Shown here: positions 1 through 10,408 of the stretch, in pieces
Numbering within the stretch: position 1 is the first letter of the stretch
How the letters are laid out: every line of letters begins with the position of its first letter
From: Amycolatopsis sp. NBC_00345
Lineage (GTDB): Bacteria > Actinomycetota > Actinomycetes > Mycobacteriales > Pseudonocardiaceae
Assembly: GCF_036116635.1 (NCBI RefSeq)
Contig: NZ_CP107995.1
Location: 7,688,001 to 7,752,000 of the forward strand
Length of the DNA: 64,000 bases
Direction of reading: 5' to 3'
Notes under the pieces: generated by a model
Told to the model about the DNA's origin: nothing
Seen by the model: only the letters and a program-made list of their open reading frames with translations
Database searches by the model: none
Program-made: the position numbers and the translations under genes

Positions 1-3000
1 GCACCGTTCTCGTCGTCGGTGAAGTCCCGCTTGCGCACCCGCGCGAGCGCGGACGGCTTCGCGTTGGGATTGCTCTCCTTGACCGCCTGCACGCCCCGGT
101 CCGAGTCGTGGCTGATTCCCGTCTTCGGGTCGCCGTCGTCGTTCACGTAGACAACGCGCTCCTGCTCCTCCTTCGCCACGTCCTGGTCGAAGCGGTCCCG
201 CAGGTCACGGTACTTCTGTTCGTACGACTGCTTGGTGCCCTTGCCCTTGTTGTCGTCGAGGTAGGCGAACCGGTGGCCGTCGTCGGTCGTGACGAGCTTG
301 CCGTCGGGGCCGGTCCGCAGGCCCGAAAGCGCCGGCTTTCCGAACGAGCGGACGTCACCGTGCTGCTCGTGCACGAAGTGGCTGTCGGAGAAGTACGAGG
401 AGAAGTCCGCCTGGTAGTACTCGTGGAACTCGTTGAACAGGTTGCGGACGTCGACCGCCGTCGGGGTGCCGCCGCGGGGGCTGCCGACCTGGTGGGCGAG
501 GCCCTTGACGAACGCGTGCACACCCTCGACGTCGAGGCCCTTGCCGGGACGGAAGTAGAAGCCGAACGGGTCGGCGTCCACCATGGCGCGCGCGATGCGG
601 AAGTCGCGGCTGTTGTCCCACAGGCCTTCGTGCCGGTTCATCTGGTCGACGGCGCCACGGTGCTCCGGCTCCTGGTCGTGCCGCCCCTGCCCGTCGCCGA
701 ACTGGTTCTTGGAGTTCACCTTCTCCATGTCGTGGAACAGGATCGCCTTCGCGAGCGCGTCCCTGGAGACGAAGCGGCCGTTGTCGTTCTGGCCCTGGGT
801 GAGGCGCAGGTACTGGTTGAGGACCATCTGCGCGTGCTCGCCGAAGGTGTTCGGGTTGGCCGTGTCGCCGGCGCGGTACCGCGGGTTCTTCGGGTCGGCC
901 TTGACGACCTCGTCGAACTTCCGGCGCAGTGAATCGTGCTGGTCTGGAGTGGCGCGGTCTGGGGTGGCGCGGTCGGCCTCGCGGACCAGCTGGTCGAGGA
1001 TCGTCTTGGCGGACCGCTCGTCCGGCCGTGCCAGCTGGTCGCCGATCGTGGTGTTGAGTGCCTGGCCGATCTGCTGGTGCCGTTCGAAAACCCCGGCCGG
1101 GTGCTGCCGGGTGTGGCCCTGGACGGCGTCCGCGCCCCAGCGTCCGTACTCGTTCTCGAAGGTCTTCGACTCGACCTTCAAGCCCGACGGGTCGAGCTGG
1201 TTCTCCCGGGTGTTGAAGTCGGCCTTCACCCGCCGCTCGTCCGTCGCGATGGCGGCGCCGATCTCCGCCTGGGTGGCGTAGTCGGGCACCTTGTTCATGA
1301 ACGCGTCGGCCTGCGCGTGCGTGACGGGGGTGAAGGTGATCCGGTCGACCGTGTGGGGGTCGTTGATCACCTGGGCGGCCGCGTCGCCGAGGCGGGTGCG
1401 CTCGTTCCCCTGGACGAACTTGAGCACCGGGTCTTCGTTCAGGCTCGTGCGCACCCGGTCGGCGCCGCCCTGCAGCGCGTTCCGGAAGGTGTCCTTCAGC
1501 TGGTCGGGGCTGGCGTCGACGAAGTTCTGCTTCGCCACGTCCGACACCGCCGAGGGCACCACGTGGTCGGAAAGGCGCTGCTTGACCGTGTCCCGGTCGA
1601 GGCCGAGGCCGGTGTTGTGGACCAGTGTCTCGATGTTGCCGTCGGCCTTGAGGTGCTTGGAGACCGCGCCGCCGATGACGTCGACCCGGGGGCCGGTGAA
1701 GTAGCCCCGCTTCGACCCGGTGGTCTTCTGGAAGCCTTTCTCGACCTCGGGGCTGAACTTCCCGTCCGTGAGGGCGAACTGGCTCTTCACCGCGTCCTGG
1801 ACGATCGTGCTGAGCCCGGCGCGGAAGTCCTGCGTGCCGTGCGTCGCGCCGATGGCGTTGACAGCGTTGTTCACCATCTGCTCGGCGGACCGCTTCGCCA
1901 CCTCGTCCACAAAGGACGGGTCGTTCATCACGTCCCGCAGCCCCTCGACCGTGTCGATCCGGGCGGTGGGCGGGACGAAGCCGTCGGGCCCCATGGCCCG
2001 CTCGCGGACGAGGTTGGTCACCGCGGTGGTCAGTGCGTTGTTGAGGTTCTTCGCCTCGATGAGGACGTGGTCCCGGACCGCCCCGCCGTCCAGCGGCACG
2101 GTGTGCGGCCCGGCATCGACGGCCGTGCTCAGCGCGTGGCCGATGCCGTCGGTGAGCTGCCCGACCACCTGGCCGGACGGGCCGTGGGTGTTGAGGAAGA
2201 CGTTCAGGTCCTGCTGCCGCTGCTCCTGCGAATCGCTCGCCGGCCGGCTGGTCACGTCCGGGATCGAGTCGTTGCGCGGGGTGAAGTACGCCTCCGGCGA
2301 ACCCTTCCACGTGTGGTAGTGGTCGCCCAGGGTCTTCGCCAGCGTGCGCAACTCGGCGGGGTCGTTGCGGAAGTACTTGTTCTCCTTGCTCCAGCTGAAC
2401 CAGGGGTCGTTCTCGCGGCCGAGCCCGGCCGAGTCGAAGCCGGGGTTCAGGCCGAGGCGGACGTAGAGGTCGGAGATGTCCTCGCGGCGTCCGGCCAGGT
2501 CAGGGAGCTTGTAGTCCTTGCCGCTCGGGGCGTAGGTGACGAGTGAGCCCTTGAGCGCGTTGTCGCGCATCTGCTCGAAGTGCTCGCCGCGCAGGCCGAA
2601 CTGGTTGGTGTCGCCGGACTGGTCGACGTTCATCGCCAGCGTGTTGTCCTTGGACCGCGATTCGACCGTGGCCTCGCGGCTGACCTGGTTGAACGTCTTG
2701 AGCGGCACCAGGAACGAGCGCAGCACCGGCTGCATGTCGCCGCTGCGGTTCGTGTCGTGCTCGTACTTGGCGGCCCACTGCACCGCACGCATGGGCCGGC
2801 CGCCGCCGACCCAGAACGTCTGTCCACTGCGGCCCGCGAAGACGTCCACGGTGCCGTCGGCGTTCTGGTGCACGTCCTTGAAGTCCGACGAGTGCTCGGC
2901 CGGGTCGAGCACGGCGGTGTACATCCGGACGTAGTGCTCGCCTCGTACTGTTTCGACCTCGAACTCACCGCGGTGCACGACTTTGCGGTCGCCGTCGAGC

Positions 3001-6000
3001 ACGGTGGAGCCGGGGTAGCTCATCCCCGGACGTCCGATGTGGACGTTCTCCTTCGTGCCGAGGTAGGTGTCTTTATTGTCTACTGTGGACCGTACAATGT
3101 GTACGGGGCGACCGGTCTCGGGCCCGTGGCTGGTCCAGCCGCCACCGGGGTCGAGCACGTGCACGCGTACACCGGCGGCGTGCGCTATCTGGTCGAGCTC
3201 GGTGAGGTGCTGGTTACTCTCCAGCTGCGACGTGATGCGGGCGTGCTCGCGGGGGGTGTTGTCCGGCAGGCTCTGGGCGACGGCCTGACGGAAGTTGTCG
3301 TGCGCCGTGTCCCCGCCGGCGATGACGGCGTCGAGCCCGTGGACGCCGAGGATCGTGTGCTGGTCCGGGTTGAAGGCGTCCCGGCGGACGACGGTGCCGG
3401 GCTTGGCGTCGACGGTGCGGCTGCCGTTGACGGTGACGTGGGTTGGGCTGGGCGCTTCGGTGGGGTAGTGCAGGTTGGGCTTGGACGGGGGGTTGTGGCC
3501 TGGGGTCTGGTTGTGGTGCTGGTTTTCGTGCTGGTTTTCGTGCTGATTCTGGCTGTTGTGCTGGTTTTGGTGCTGGTCTTGGCTCTCGTGCTGGTTCGGG
3601 TTTTCATTGGCGCTGCTGTCGGTGTTCGGACTGTGGTTGCCGTTGTGGTCGGCGTTCGGGCCGTGGTCCGTGTGCGGTGCCGACGGTGTGGTCGCGGCCG
3701 GGTCGCCGAGGTGGTGGTCGCGGATGTTCGCGGTGTTCGAGACGTTCTCGAGCTGGCTCAGGTTGTGCGGCGTCAGCGAGGAGTCCGTCCACGCGTCCGG
3801 CCCCATCACCCCGGGGGTGTCCTGACGGTTGAACAGCAGCCGGTTGTCGCGATAACCCTCGCCCAGCCCGAGGAAGTGCATCACTTCGTGGGTGAGGCCA
3901 GTGCTGGCGTCGTGCACGTCCCAGTTGAGCTGGTTCGTGGCCGGCGTGTTCCCGTCCACAGTGGAATCGTGGATGTTCACCGGCACGCCGCGGGACGAGT
4001 CGGACTCCCAGCCGTCGTCGTCCGGGTGAATATCGTTGGTGGCGTTGGCATCCACCCGCACGTGCAGCTGGTCTCCGCCAGGGAGCCGGTAGTGCTGGTT
4101 CACCGTCGCGTCGAGGTGGCTCTGCAAGTCGGCGGCCAGCTGGTTACGCGCGTCGATCGACACCGAACCCGACTGCGAGGTCAGGTCCAGCGGAACGGTG
4201 AACTCACGCACCCAGTTTCCCGGCGACTCCTCGAAACGCCGCACGTCGTACCGCATCTGCGTGATCGCCCCACCGAGCTGACCACCACGCAGCCCCTCAC
4301 GATTACCCGCGAACTGCTGCGAAATCGACTTCGCCGGATCGAACCGCTCCGACGAGAACCGAGTGGCGGGAGCGGAATCACGCTGGTGCGACCAGTCTTT
4401 CTCGCCGGGGAGATCCTTTGTGGACGTGCCCGGCTGAGGCTTGGCATCCGTGCCCGGGTTCGCGGCCGGCGCGGGCTTCGGCGGCGCGGACGACGTCTGG
4501 TTCGGCGCGTCGTTTTGGTCGTGGTTCTGGTCGTGGCCCTGGTTCTGGTCGTGGTTCTGGTTCGGCGTTGTGCTGGTGTTTGCCGTGTTGCGGGTGCCGA
4601 TGCTCTCCTTGAGCGCGTCGTAGGCGCTGCCGTCCGGGTTCGGGTCGTGCTGGCGGTGCGGCCGGCCGTTGTCGAAGTCGGTGCGTGAGTCGGTCTTCGC
4701 CTGGAAGTTGTAGGAGCCGTACTCGGCCAGGTCGTCGAAGCGCTGGCCCTTGACCAGATCGCTGAATGCCTTGCCGTTCGGGCCGAGGGGGCCGTCGGAG
4801 TCCAGTGAGACCATCTGGAAGCGGTCGCGGAACTGGTCGCGCTGGGCGGCGCGGTCGGGGTGGAGCATGCGCTCGTAGGCCCAGCTGAGCGTCGACTGCG
4901 CGTCGCCGGTGATGCCCGCGATCGTACGGTTGAGGCGGTCGGTCTCGAGCTGCTGGTGCATGGCCAGCGCGTGGACCTCGAGCTTCGGCCCGGGCAGCCG
5001 ATCGAGCCGTTGCTGCAGGTAGTGCTGCGCGGCGAGCAGCGACTTGGCGCTCTCGGTGTAGTCGATGACAACGATGTTCTTGTTACGCGGCAACCCGTTC
5101 AGGAATTCGGCGAAGTGCTCCCCGAGCATGTCCTGCTGGTCCTTGGTGAGCCCCGGGTCACCCTCGAACGCGGTGTTGAGCACCGATTCGCCGGTCGAGG
5201 GCCCCGGCCGGAACTTCGACAGCGGCACCGACACGGCGTCGTGCCCGTTCGACTGCAACGCGGCCAGCACCGGAGCCGGACTGCGGCCGAGCCCGACGTA
5301 GCTGAACCGGTCCGGCGGGTACTTGCCGGTGACCCAGTCCGCGAAGTCGTGGACGGCGCCGGTCCAGGCCTGGTGGTGCTCGATCTCGCGCGCGCCCGCA
5401 TCGGTGGCGACGTCCTTGAGGAAGCCCCCGATATCGTTGACGTCGTACACCCGCACGGGGGCGCCGTCCCGTTTCGGGTAGATAAACTCGTGGACGTTCT
5501 CGGTGCGGAACGGCTTCAGCGCGTCCGTCTGCCCGTGATCGACCTGCCACTTCGCCGCGATCAACGGCGTCAACCCGACGGTCGACCCATCATCCTGCCT
5601 GATGAACGCCCGCTCCGACGGCGCGTAATCCCGCCGCGGCGGGGCCGCGTCACTCTGCGGACCGGTGGTGTCCCAATAGGACTTGAACCGCGAGTAGTCC
5701 CGCATCTCCTGGCGGTTGGCGGGGTCGAGCTTGCCGTAGGACTCGATCTGCTGGGCCGTCGTGCGCTGGTCGGGGTTCGGGTTTGGGGACGATTCGGGGT
5801 TCGGGTTTGGGTTGGGCGCGGTGTTCTGGTTTGGGTTGGGCTCGGTGTTCGAGTTCGTGTTCTGGTTTGTGCTCGGCGTCGCGGTCGGCTCGGTGTTCGG
5901 GTTCGGCGCGGGATTGGTGCCCCGCGGCCGGGGCGCGCTGGCCGGGGTGTGGAGATTCTTGGCGACGGGTGCATCGGTGGCGGTCTTGATGCCGGTGTTC

Positions 6001-9000
6001 TGATCGGTGCCAGTGTTCCGGTCAGTGCTGGTGTTGCTGCTGTTCTTGGTGGCTGGGTTCGGGCCGGTCTTCGCGTCGGGCCTGGCGCCGGTTTTGGTGT
6101 CCGGCTTGGTGTCCGGCTTGCTGTCCGGCTTGCTGTCGATGTTGGCTGCGGGCTTGCTGTCACTCTTCGGGTCAGTCTTGACGGCCGGGTTCTGAACAGG
6201 CGACGTCTTCGGGTCGGAACTCGGGTTCGGCCCGGCCTTGGCGTCCGGGTTCTGATCGATTTTCGAGTTCTGATTGGTGCTCGAGCTCGTGTTGCTGTTG
6301 GTGTTCGGCTTGTGGTCCGTCTGCGAGCCGTTGTCCTGATGTGGCTCCGGCTTGGCGTGACCGTCCGGGTTCAACGCGGGGCTGGGGTCGTGCGAAGTCG
6401 TGGGACCAGTCGTGGAGGTAGCCGGCTTCGGGTTGACCGACGGTGTCACGTCGGTCTTGGTGTCGACCTTGGTGTCGGTGTTCGTGTTGCTGTCGACCTT
6501 GGTGTCAGTGTTCGTGTTGGTCTCGACCTTGGTGTTGGTGCCGGTGTCGACTTTGCCACCGGTGTCACTGCTGGTGGACGGGTCCTGCTTCGGCGCGGTG
6601 TCGACCTTCGGTTCGGGGCTGGTCGAGGTGACCGTCTGCGGGGTGGGCGTCGGGTCGTGCCGGAGTGAACTCGGCACGTCGACACTGCTGCTGTGCTCTC
6701 CGACAGTCCCCGGCGATGTCACGTTGGGCCCGGACGTCGGTTTGACCCCACCAACACTGCCCGCCACAGCCGTCGGCACCGACTTGTTCCCGGACGGAGT
6801 CGTGCCACCGGCGGGCTCGGTCTTGGGACCGTTGGTTCCCGAGTTCTGCGTGGTGGTGTTGGGATTCGAGTTCGTGCCGGAGTTCGTGTTGGTGTTGGCC
6901 GTGCCGGTGCCGGTACTAGTGGTGCCGGTATTGGTGTTCCTGGGACCGGCATTCGTCAGGTTGCTGTTGGCGTTGCCAGGCCCGGTGTTGGTGGTCTCCG
7001 TGTTGCTGTTGCCGGTGTGGGTCGTGCTGGTGCCGGTGTTGGGATTGCCGGCGTTGGTCATGCCTGGGCCGGTGTTGGTGTTTCCCGGGTGGGTGCCGGA
7101 ATTGATCGAGCCGGTGTTGGGGGTACCGGAGTTCTGGCTGGTGTTCGGCGTGGGACTGCCGTGAGTGGTCGTACCCGGAGTGGGGCCGGCATTGGCATTC
7201 GTGTTCGGAGTGGGGCCGGTGTGAGTGGTCGTGTCCGGCGCGGGACCTGTGTTGACAGCCGTACTTGGGGACGGGCTGGCATGGGTCGACGTGTTCGGGG
7301 AGGTGCTCGGTCCCGTCGGCTGATTGGTGACGGGGGAATCGGTGTGCTGACGACCGCCGAAACCGGGCAGGCCGCCGTCGCTGTGGTTCTGCCCGCCGGG
7401 TGTGGGCGAGGAGTTCCCGATCCCTGTTGAGGGAGATGGCGCCGGAGTCGAATGGGTCCCCGCCGACGGTGGCGGTGTAGCGGTGCTGGTGCCGACGTTC
7501 GCGGGTGGCGGAGTCGAAGTGTTCGTGTCGACGTTCGCAGGCGGAGGAGTCGACGTGGACGGACCAGCATTCGCGGGCGGCGGCGTTGATGTGGGTGTAC
7601 CAGCGTTCGCGGGAGGCGGTGTTGACGCGGGTGTACCAGCGTTCGCTGGCGGCGGGGTGGAGGTGGTGCCGTTGTTAGCGGCGGGGGGTGGGGTGGACGT
7701 GGGTGTACCAGCGTCGGCGGGTGGCGGGACGGTGTTGCCCGTGTTGACGGAGCCGGCGGTCGGGCTGCCTGGCGTCGCTGGTGGGGGGACTGGGTTGCCT
7801 GTCGTGACGCTTCCGGCGTCGCCTGGAGTTGCCGGCGGCGGAGTGGAGGTGTTCGGGGTGCCGTTGCCGGTGGTGCTGGAGGTGCCTGAGCCGGACGTCG
7901 TGGAGCCGGTGTTCTGGGAGCTTGAGTTGGTGCCGGGATTGGTGGCGCCAGAATTTGTGCCACCGGTGTTCGTGCCACCGGTGTTCGTGCCAGTGGAGTT
8001 GGTGGCACCGGTGTTGGTGCCGCCGGTGGTGGTGTTCGTGCCACCAGTGTTCGTGCCAGTGGAGTTGGTGGCACCGCTGTTCGTGCCGCCGGTGCTGGCG
8101 CCGGTGTTTGAACCGCCGTTGTTCACGCCGCCAGTGTTCGTGCCATTGCTGTTCGTGCCGCCAGTGGTGCCGGGGTTCGGGCCACCGGTGGTTGAGGCGC
8201 CGTTGTTCGCGCCGTTGTTGGTCGTGTTGGTGTTTGTGCCGCCGCTGTTCGGGGAGTTGGGGGTGTTCGCGCCGGTGCCGGTGGGAGTGCCGGTCTGGTT
8301 GGTGCTGGTGTTCGGAGAGTGGTTGCCAGAGGAGTTGCCAGAGCTCGTGCCCGGCGAGCCGTTTCCGGAAGAACCCGTGCCCGGCGAGCCGTTACCGGGA
8401 GAACCCGTGCCCGTGCCGCCGTTGCCGGAAGAGCCCGCACCCGACGAGCCGTTGCCAGGAGAACTCGAGCCGGAAGACCCAGAAGAACCAGCACCCCCCG
8501 AAGCCGGTCCAGAAGTGCCGCCCGAACCACCCGTGTCCGTTGTAGACGGTCCATGGTCACCACCACCAGCAGGTGGCGGCGGGGCCTTGATATCCCCGAC
8601 GTTCCCCTTGTTGAACCCCGTGTCCCCGACATCGTTGGGGCCCCCGCCCTTGCCCCCGCTGTCGCCGCCGTTCTTCATGCTGTCGGCCAGGGATTCGCCG
8701 GCGTGGTGGGCTCCGTGGGTGGCCGCGCCGCTCAGGCCGCCGTTCAGGGCCGACCAGCCCAGGCTGTCCAGGTCACCGCCGAAGGCGACGGCGCCGAGGC
8801 CGCCGACCACCACTTCCGTGGCGGCCTCGATGCCGGACTCGCCGAAGACGTTCTTCGAGAAGTTCGTGCCGAACTTGTTGTCGAACTTGCCAAGGCCCTT
8901 TCCGGCACCATGGGCGAAAGCGCCGCCCGCGCCGCCGAGGATCGCGGACTGTTTGATGGAGTTCCAGTCGAAACCGTTGCGGTTGCCCTGCGCGATCTGG

Positions 9001-9545
9001 ATGCCCTGGGCGAGCATGTCCTCCGCGACCTCTTCGATCGCCTCCTCCGCCGCCTCGCGCGCGATCCGCGAGAGCAGGCTCGTCAGCCGCTGGATCAGGG
9101 TCCGCTCGACCTCGTTGACGACCTCACGCCCGACCGCCATGATCTCCGGCACCAGCGGCGCCGTGAACGGGTCCGCCAACGCCCACAGCACCTCGGCCGC
9201 GGTGACCGCGATCGAGATCAACATGCCGTACTTGGCGTTCTCGATGTTCAGCGCCTGCTCACGCAACGACGCCGCCTGCTGCTGTGCCCGCGCCACGAAC
9301 GTCGAGCCCATCGTGCTCAGGTTGTTCGCGAAGCCGATGAAGTTCGTCTGCACGTCGCCGCCGACGTTCGCCGTCACGTGCTGCGACAGCTGGTTGAAGC
9401 CCTGCCCCGCGGACGCGATCCGCTGCGCGACGTCGTCCCACTCGGCGGCCAGCTCGCGCAACGCGTCCTCGTCGCCCTGCGGCCAGGCGTCACCCGCGAT
9501 GATGTAGAAGATCCAGTTCAGACTGGGGTCGACCATCAGGCTCAT
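1..9545 (-). CDS. Giant multidomain T7SS-linked effector/polymorphic toxin (3' end outside window)
   Basis: Reads from ATG 9545 to the window edge without a stop, at least 3,181 residues; GAGG lies about 10 nt upstream. Residues 1-~315 resemble the CpnT-type WXG100-like N-terminal domain that targets effectors to T7SS. Next comes a ~950-residue linker of N, T, P and G with TPPPANAG-type repeats. A globular block at 1,262-1,630 has phosphoribosyltransferase-like strands (YVGLGRSPAP near 1,417; IVVIDYTESAKS near 1,491). A zinc-protease-like block has HEVMHFLGLGE at 1,886-1,896 followed by a GVMG Met-turn-like motif. After an H/N/Q-rich linker (~1,950-2,030), a long helical region leads to an HD-type site (FHDMEK, H2938/D2939). 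It is the last gene of the T7SS operon in view. Function as a toxin is inferred from architecture; the C-terminal toxin domain and any immunity gene lie outside the window. Confidence 0.85.
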   Translation of the reverse strand, partial: MSLMVDPSLNWIFYIIAGDAWPQGDEDALRELAAEWDDVAQRIASAGQGFNQLSQHVTANVGGDVQTNFIGFANNLSTMGSTFVARAQQQAASLREQALNIENAKYGMLISIAVTAAEVLWALADPFTAPLVPEIMAVGREVVNEVERTLIQRLTSLLSRIAREAAEEAIEEVAEDMLAQGIQIAQGNRNGFDWNSIKQSAILGGAGGAFAHGAGKGLGKFDNKFGTNFSKNVFGESGIEAATEVVVGGLGAVAFGGDLDSLGWSALNGGLSGAATHGAHHAGESLADSMKNGGDSGGKGGGPNDVGDTGFNKGNVGDIKAPPPPAGGGDHGPSTTDTGGSGGTSGPASGGAGSSGSSGSSSPGNGSSGAGSSGNGGTGTGSPGNGSPGTGSSGNGSPGTSSGNSSGNHSPNTSTNQTGTPTGTGANTPNSPNSGGTNTNTTNNGANNGASTTGGPNPGTTGGTNSNGTNTGGVNNGGSNTGASTGGTNSGATNSTGTNTGGTNTTTGGTNTGATNSTGTNTGGTNTGGTNSGATNPGTNSSSQNTGSTTSGSGTSSTTGNGTPNTSTPPPATPGDAGSVTTGNPVPPPATPGSPTAGSVNTGNTVPPPADAGTPTSTPPPAANNGTTSTPPPANAGTPASTPPPANAGTPTSTPPPANAGPSTSTPPPANVDTNTSTPPPANVGTSTATPPPSAGTHSTPAPSPSTGIGNSSPTPGGQNHSDGGLPGFGGRQHTDSPVTNQPTGPSTSPNTSTHASPSPSTAVNTGPAPDTTTHTGPTPNTNANAGPTPGTTTHGSPTPNTSQNSGTPNTGSINSGTHPGNTNTGPGMTNAGNPNTGTSTTHTGNSNTETTNTGPGNANSNLTNAGPRNTNTGTTSTGTGTANTNTNSGTNSNPNTTTQNSGTNGPKTEPAGGTTPSGNKSVPTAVAGSVGGVKPTSGPNVTSPGTVGEHSSSVDVPSSLRHDPTPTPQTVTSTSPEPKVDTAPKQDPSTSSDTGGKVDTGTNTKVETNTNTDTKVDSNTNTDTKVDTKTDVTPSVNPKPATSTTGPTTSHDPSPALNPDGHAKPEPHQDNGSQTDHKPNTNSNTSSSTNQNSKIDQNPDAKAGPNPSSDPKTSPVQNPAVKTDPKSDSKPAANIDSKPDSKPDTKPDTKTGARPDAKTGPNPATKNSSNTSTDRNTGTDQNTGIKTATDAPVAKNLHTPASAPRPRGTNPAPNPNTEPTATPSTNQNTNSNTEPNPNQNTAPNPNPNPESSPNPNPDQRTTAQQIESYGKLDPANRQEMRDYSRFKSYWDTTGPQSDAAPPRRDYAPSERAFIRQDDGSTVGLTPLIAAKWQVDHGQTDALKPFRTENVHEFIYPKRDGAPVRVYDVNDIGGFLKDVATDAGAREIEHHQAWTGAVHDFADWVTGKYPPDRFSYVGLGRSPAPVLAALQSNGHDAVSVPLSKFRPGPSTGESVLNTAFEGDPGLTKDQQDMLGEHFAEFLNGLPRNKNIVVIDYTESAKSLLAAQHYLQQRLDRLPGPKLEVHALAMHQQLETDRLNRTIAGITGDAQSTLSWAYERMLHPDRAAQRDQFRDRFQMVSLDSDGPLGPNGKAFSDLVKGQRFDDLAEYGSYNFQAKTDSRTDFDNGRPHRQHDPNPDGSAYDALKESIGTRNTANTSTTPNQNHDQNQGHDQNHDQNDAPNQTSSAPPKPAPAANPGTDAKPQPGTSTKDLPGEKDWSHQRDSAPATRFSSERFDPAKSISQQFAGNREGLRGGQLGGAITQMRYDVRRFEESPGNWVREFTVPLDLTSQSGSVSIDARNQLAADLQSHLDATVNQHYRLPGGDQLHVRVDANATNDIHPDDDGWESDSSRGVPVNIHDSTVDGNTPATNQLNWDVHDASTGLTHEVMHFLGLGEGYRDNRLLFNRQDTPGVMGPDAWTDSSLTPHNLSQLENVSNTANIRDHHLGDPAATTPSAPHTDHGPNADHNGNHSPNTDSSANENPNQHESQDQHQNQHNSQNQHENQHENQHHNQTPGHNPPSKPNLHYPTEAPSPTHVTVNGSRTVDAKPGTVVRRDAFNPDQHTILGVHGLDAVIAGGDTAHDNFRQAVAQSLPDNTPREHARITSQLESNQHLTELDQIAHAAGVRVHVLDPGGGWTSHGPETGRPVHIVRSTVDNKDTYLGTKENVHIGRPGMSYPGSTVLDGDRKVVHRGEFEVETVRGEHYVRMYTAVLDPAEHSSDFKDVHQNADGTVDVFAGRSGQTFWVGGGRPMRAVQWAAKYEHDTNRSGDMQPVLRSFLVPLKTFNQVSREATVESRSKDNTLAMNVDQSGDTNQFGLRGEHFEQMRDNALKGSLVTYAPSGKDYKLPDLAGRREDISDLYVRLGLNPGFDSAGLGRENDPWFSWSKENKYFRNDPAELRTLAKTLGDHYHTWKGSPEAYFTPRNDSIPDVTSRPASDSQEQRQQDLNVFLNTHGPSGQVVGQLTDGIGHALSTAVDAGPHTVPLDGGAVRDHVLIEAKNLNNALTTAVTNLVRERAMGPDGFVPPTARIDTVEGLRDVMNDPSFVDEVAKRSAEQMVNNAVNAIGATHGTQDFRAGLSTIVQDAVKSQFALTDGKFSPEVEKGFQKTTGSKRGYFTGPRVDVIGGAVSKHLKADGNIETLVHNTGLGLDRDTVKQRLSDHVVPSAVSDVAKQNFVDASPDQLKDTFRNALQGGADRVRTSLNEDPVLKFVQGNERTRLGDAAAQVINDPHTVDRITFTPVTHAQADAFMNKVPDYATQAEIGAAIATDERRVKADFNTRENQLDPSGLKVESKTFENEYGRWGADAVQGHTRQHPAGVFERHQQIGQALNTTIGDQLARPDERSAKTILDQLVREADRATPDRATPDQHDSLRRKFDEVVKADPKNPRYRAGDTANPNTFGEHAQMVLNQYLRLTQGQNDNGRFVSRDALAKAILFHDMEKVNSKNQFGDGQGRHDQEPEHRGAVDQMNRHEGLWDNSRDFRIARAMVDADPFGFYFRPGKGLDVEGVHAFVKGLAHQVGSPRGGTPTAVDVRNLFNEFHEYYQADFSSYFSDSHFVHEQHGDVRSFGKPALSGLRTGPDGKLVTTDDGHRFAYLDDNKGKGTKQSYEQKYRDLRDRFDQDVAKEEQERVVYVNDDGDPKTGISHDSDRGVQAVKESNPNAKPSALARVRKRDFTDDENG
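7444..7860 (-). repeat. TPPPANAG-type coding repeat in the giant effector linker
   Basis: Minus-strand codons give about ten imperfect copies of a 10-14 residue unit, TPPPANAGTPTS and variants, at roughly residues 560-700 of the giant effector. It looks like a flexible extended linker between the secretion-targeting N-terminus and the globular domains. Confidence 0.8.
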
Positions 9546-9586
9546 CGCGGGTTCACCTCACTTTCCCTTGCCGCAGAACAGAAAAG

Positions 9587-10408
9587 TCAGGCCGGAGGCT
9601 CCACCGGGGTCGTGGGGATCGGCGGCGTGGAGACGCCCTCGGTCACCACTCCTTCGTCACGCACCCCGACGTCGCGCGGGAACGACTGCGCCGGCTCCAG
9701 CGGAATGCCCGGCGTCACCTCGCCCGGCCTCGACGACGCCAAAAATTCCCGCGGCTGCAACGGTTCCGCCGGCACACCCCGCTCCGCGGGCATCGCCTCG
9801 ACCCGCTTGGCCCGTTCCATCGGCACGGCCTTTTCGGCCGGTATCCGCTCCGCGAGCACACCCCGCTCGGCCGGGACCATCTCGCCCTTCTCCATCGGCT
9901 TCAGCGCGCTGAACTCCGTCCGCTCCGCCGGCACGCCCGGGTCACCCGGCTCAGCCAGCCGCCGCTTGGCCATGAACGCCTGGGTCGGCTTCAACGCCGC
10001 CTCCCGACGCGCCAGCGGCGGGTTCGACGAGCCATCAGAGCCACCGGAGCCGTCAGAGCCGCCGGAACCGTCGTTCAGCTTCTCGAAGTTGTTGCGCAGG
10101 TCCGTCGCCATGTCGAACGCGCCGGCGTCGGCCTCGCGGAACGAGCTGGCCATGTCGCCGATCGCGTCCTTGGTGCCGTCGACCGCGCGCGACCACGCCT
10201 TGATGCCGTCGTGGATCTCGCCGACCGCCTTGACGTGCGTCTGCGTGAAGTTGTTGCCGTTCTTGTCATTGCCCGCCGCCGCGGCGACCCGGCCCGGGTT
10301 GCCGAGGTCGGCGATGCGCTGCGCGAGGCTCTCGATCTCGGACGCCTTCTCCCCGAACCCGTTGCGGCCGGTGTCGAGGCCGTCCGCATCGACGAAGAAC
10401 TCGCTCAT
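9587..10408 (-). CDS. WXG100-like secreted protein with proline/glutamate-rich tail
   Basis: 273 residues from ATG 10408, with GGAAGGG 7-8 nt upstream. Residues 1-~112 are a helical domain of the WXG/ESX type (MSEFFVDADGL start, then IKAWSRAVDG and MASSFREADAG). A short GSGGSDGS linker follows, then a low-complexity tail with repeats of the type VPAERG/VPMERA. Its ATG overlaps the TGA of the preceding YbaB-like gene (ATGA), and it ends 41 nt before the giant effector gene. A role as partner, chaperone or co-substrate of that effector is inference from position. No canonical W-x-G tripeptide is visible, so family membership rests on helical pattern and context. Confidence 0.7.
   Translation of the reverse strand: MSEFFVDADGLDTGRNGFGEKASEIESLAQRIADLGNPGRVAAAAGNDKNGNNFTQTHVKAVGEIHDGIKAWSRAVDGTKDAIGDMASSFREADAGAFDMATDLRNNFEKLNDGSGGSDGSGGSDGSSNPPLARREAALKPTQAFMAKRRLAEPGDPGVPAERTEFSALKPMEKGEMVPAERGVLAERIPAEKAVPMERAKRVEAMPAERGVPAEPLQPREFLASSRPGEVTPGIPLEPAQSFPRDVGVRDEGVVTEGVSTPPIPTTPVEPPA

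Noticed and set aside
355..2310. Long minus-strand reading frame of 651 residues
   Set aside because: Arg/Pro-rich shadow of the giant effector gene, whose true frame (from 9545) contains recognisable motifs throughout.
2580..9507. Several plus-strand frames of 500-700 residues rich in Val/Leu
   Set aside because: Antisense shadows of the giant effector's repetitive codons; no ribosome sites or domains.
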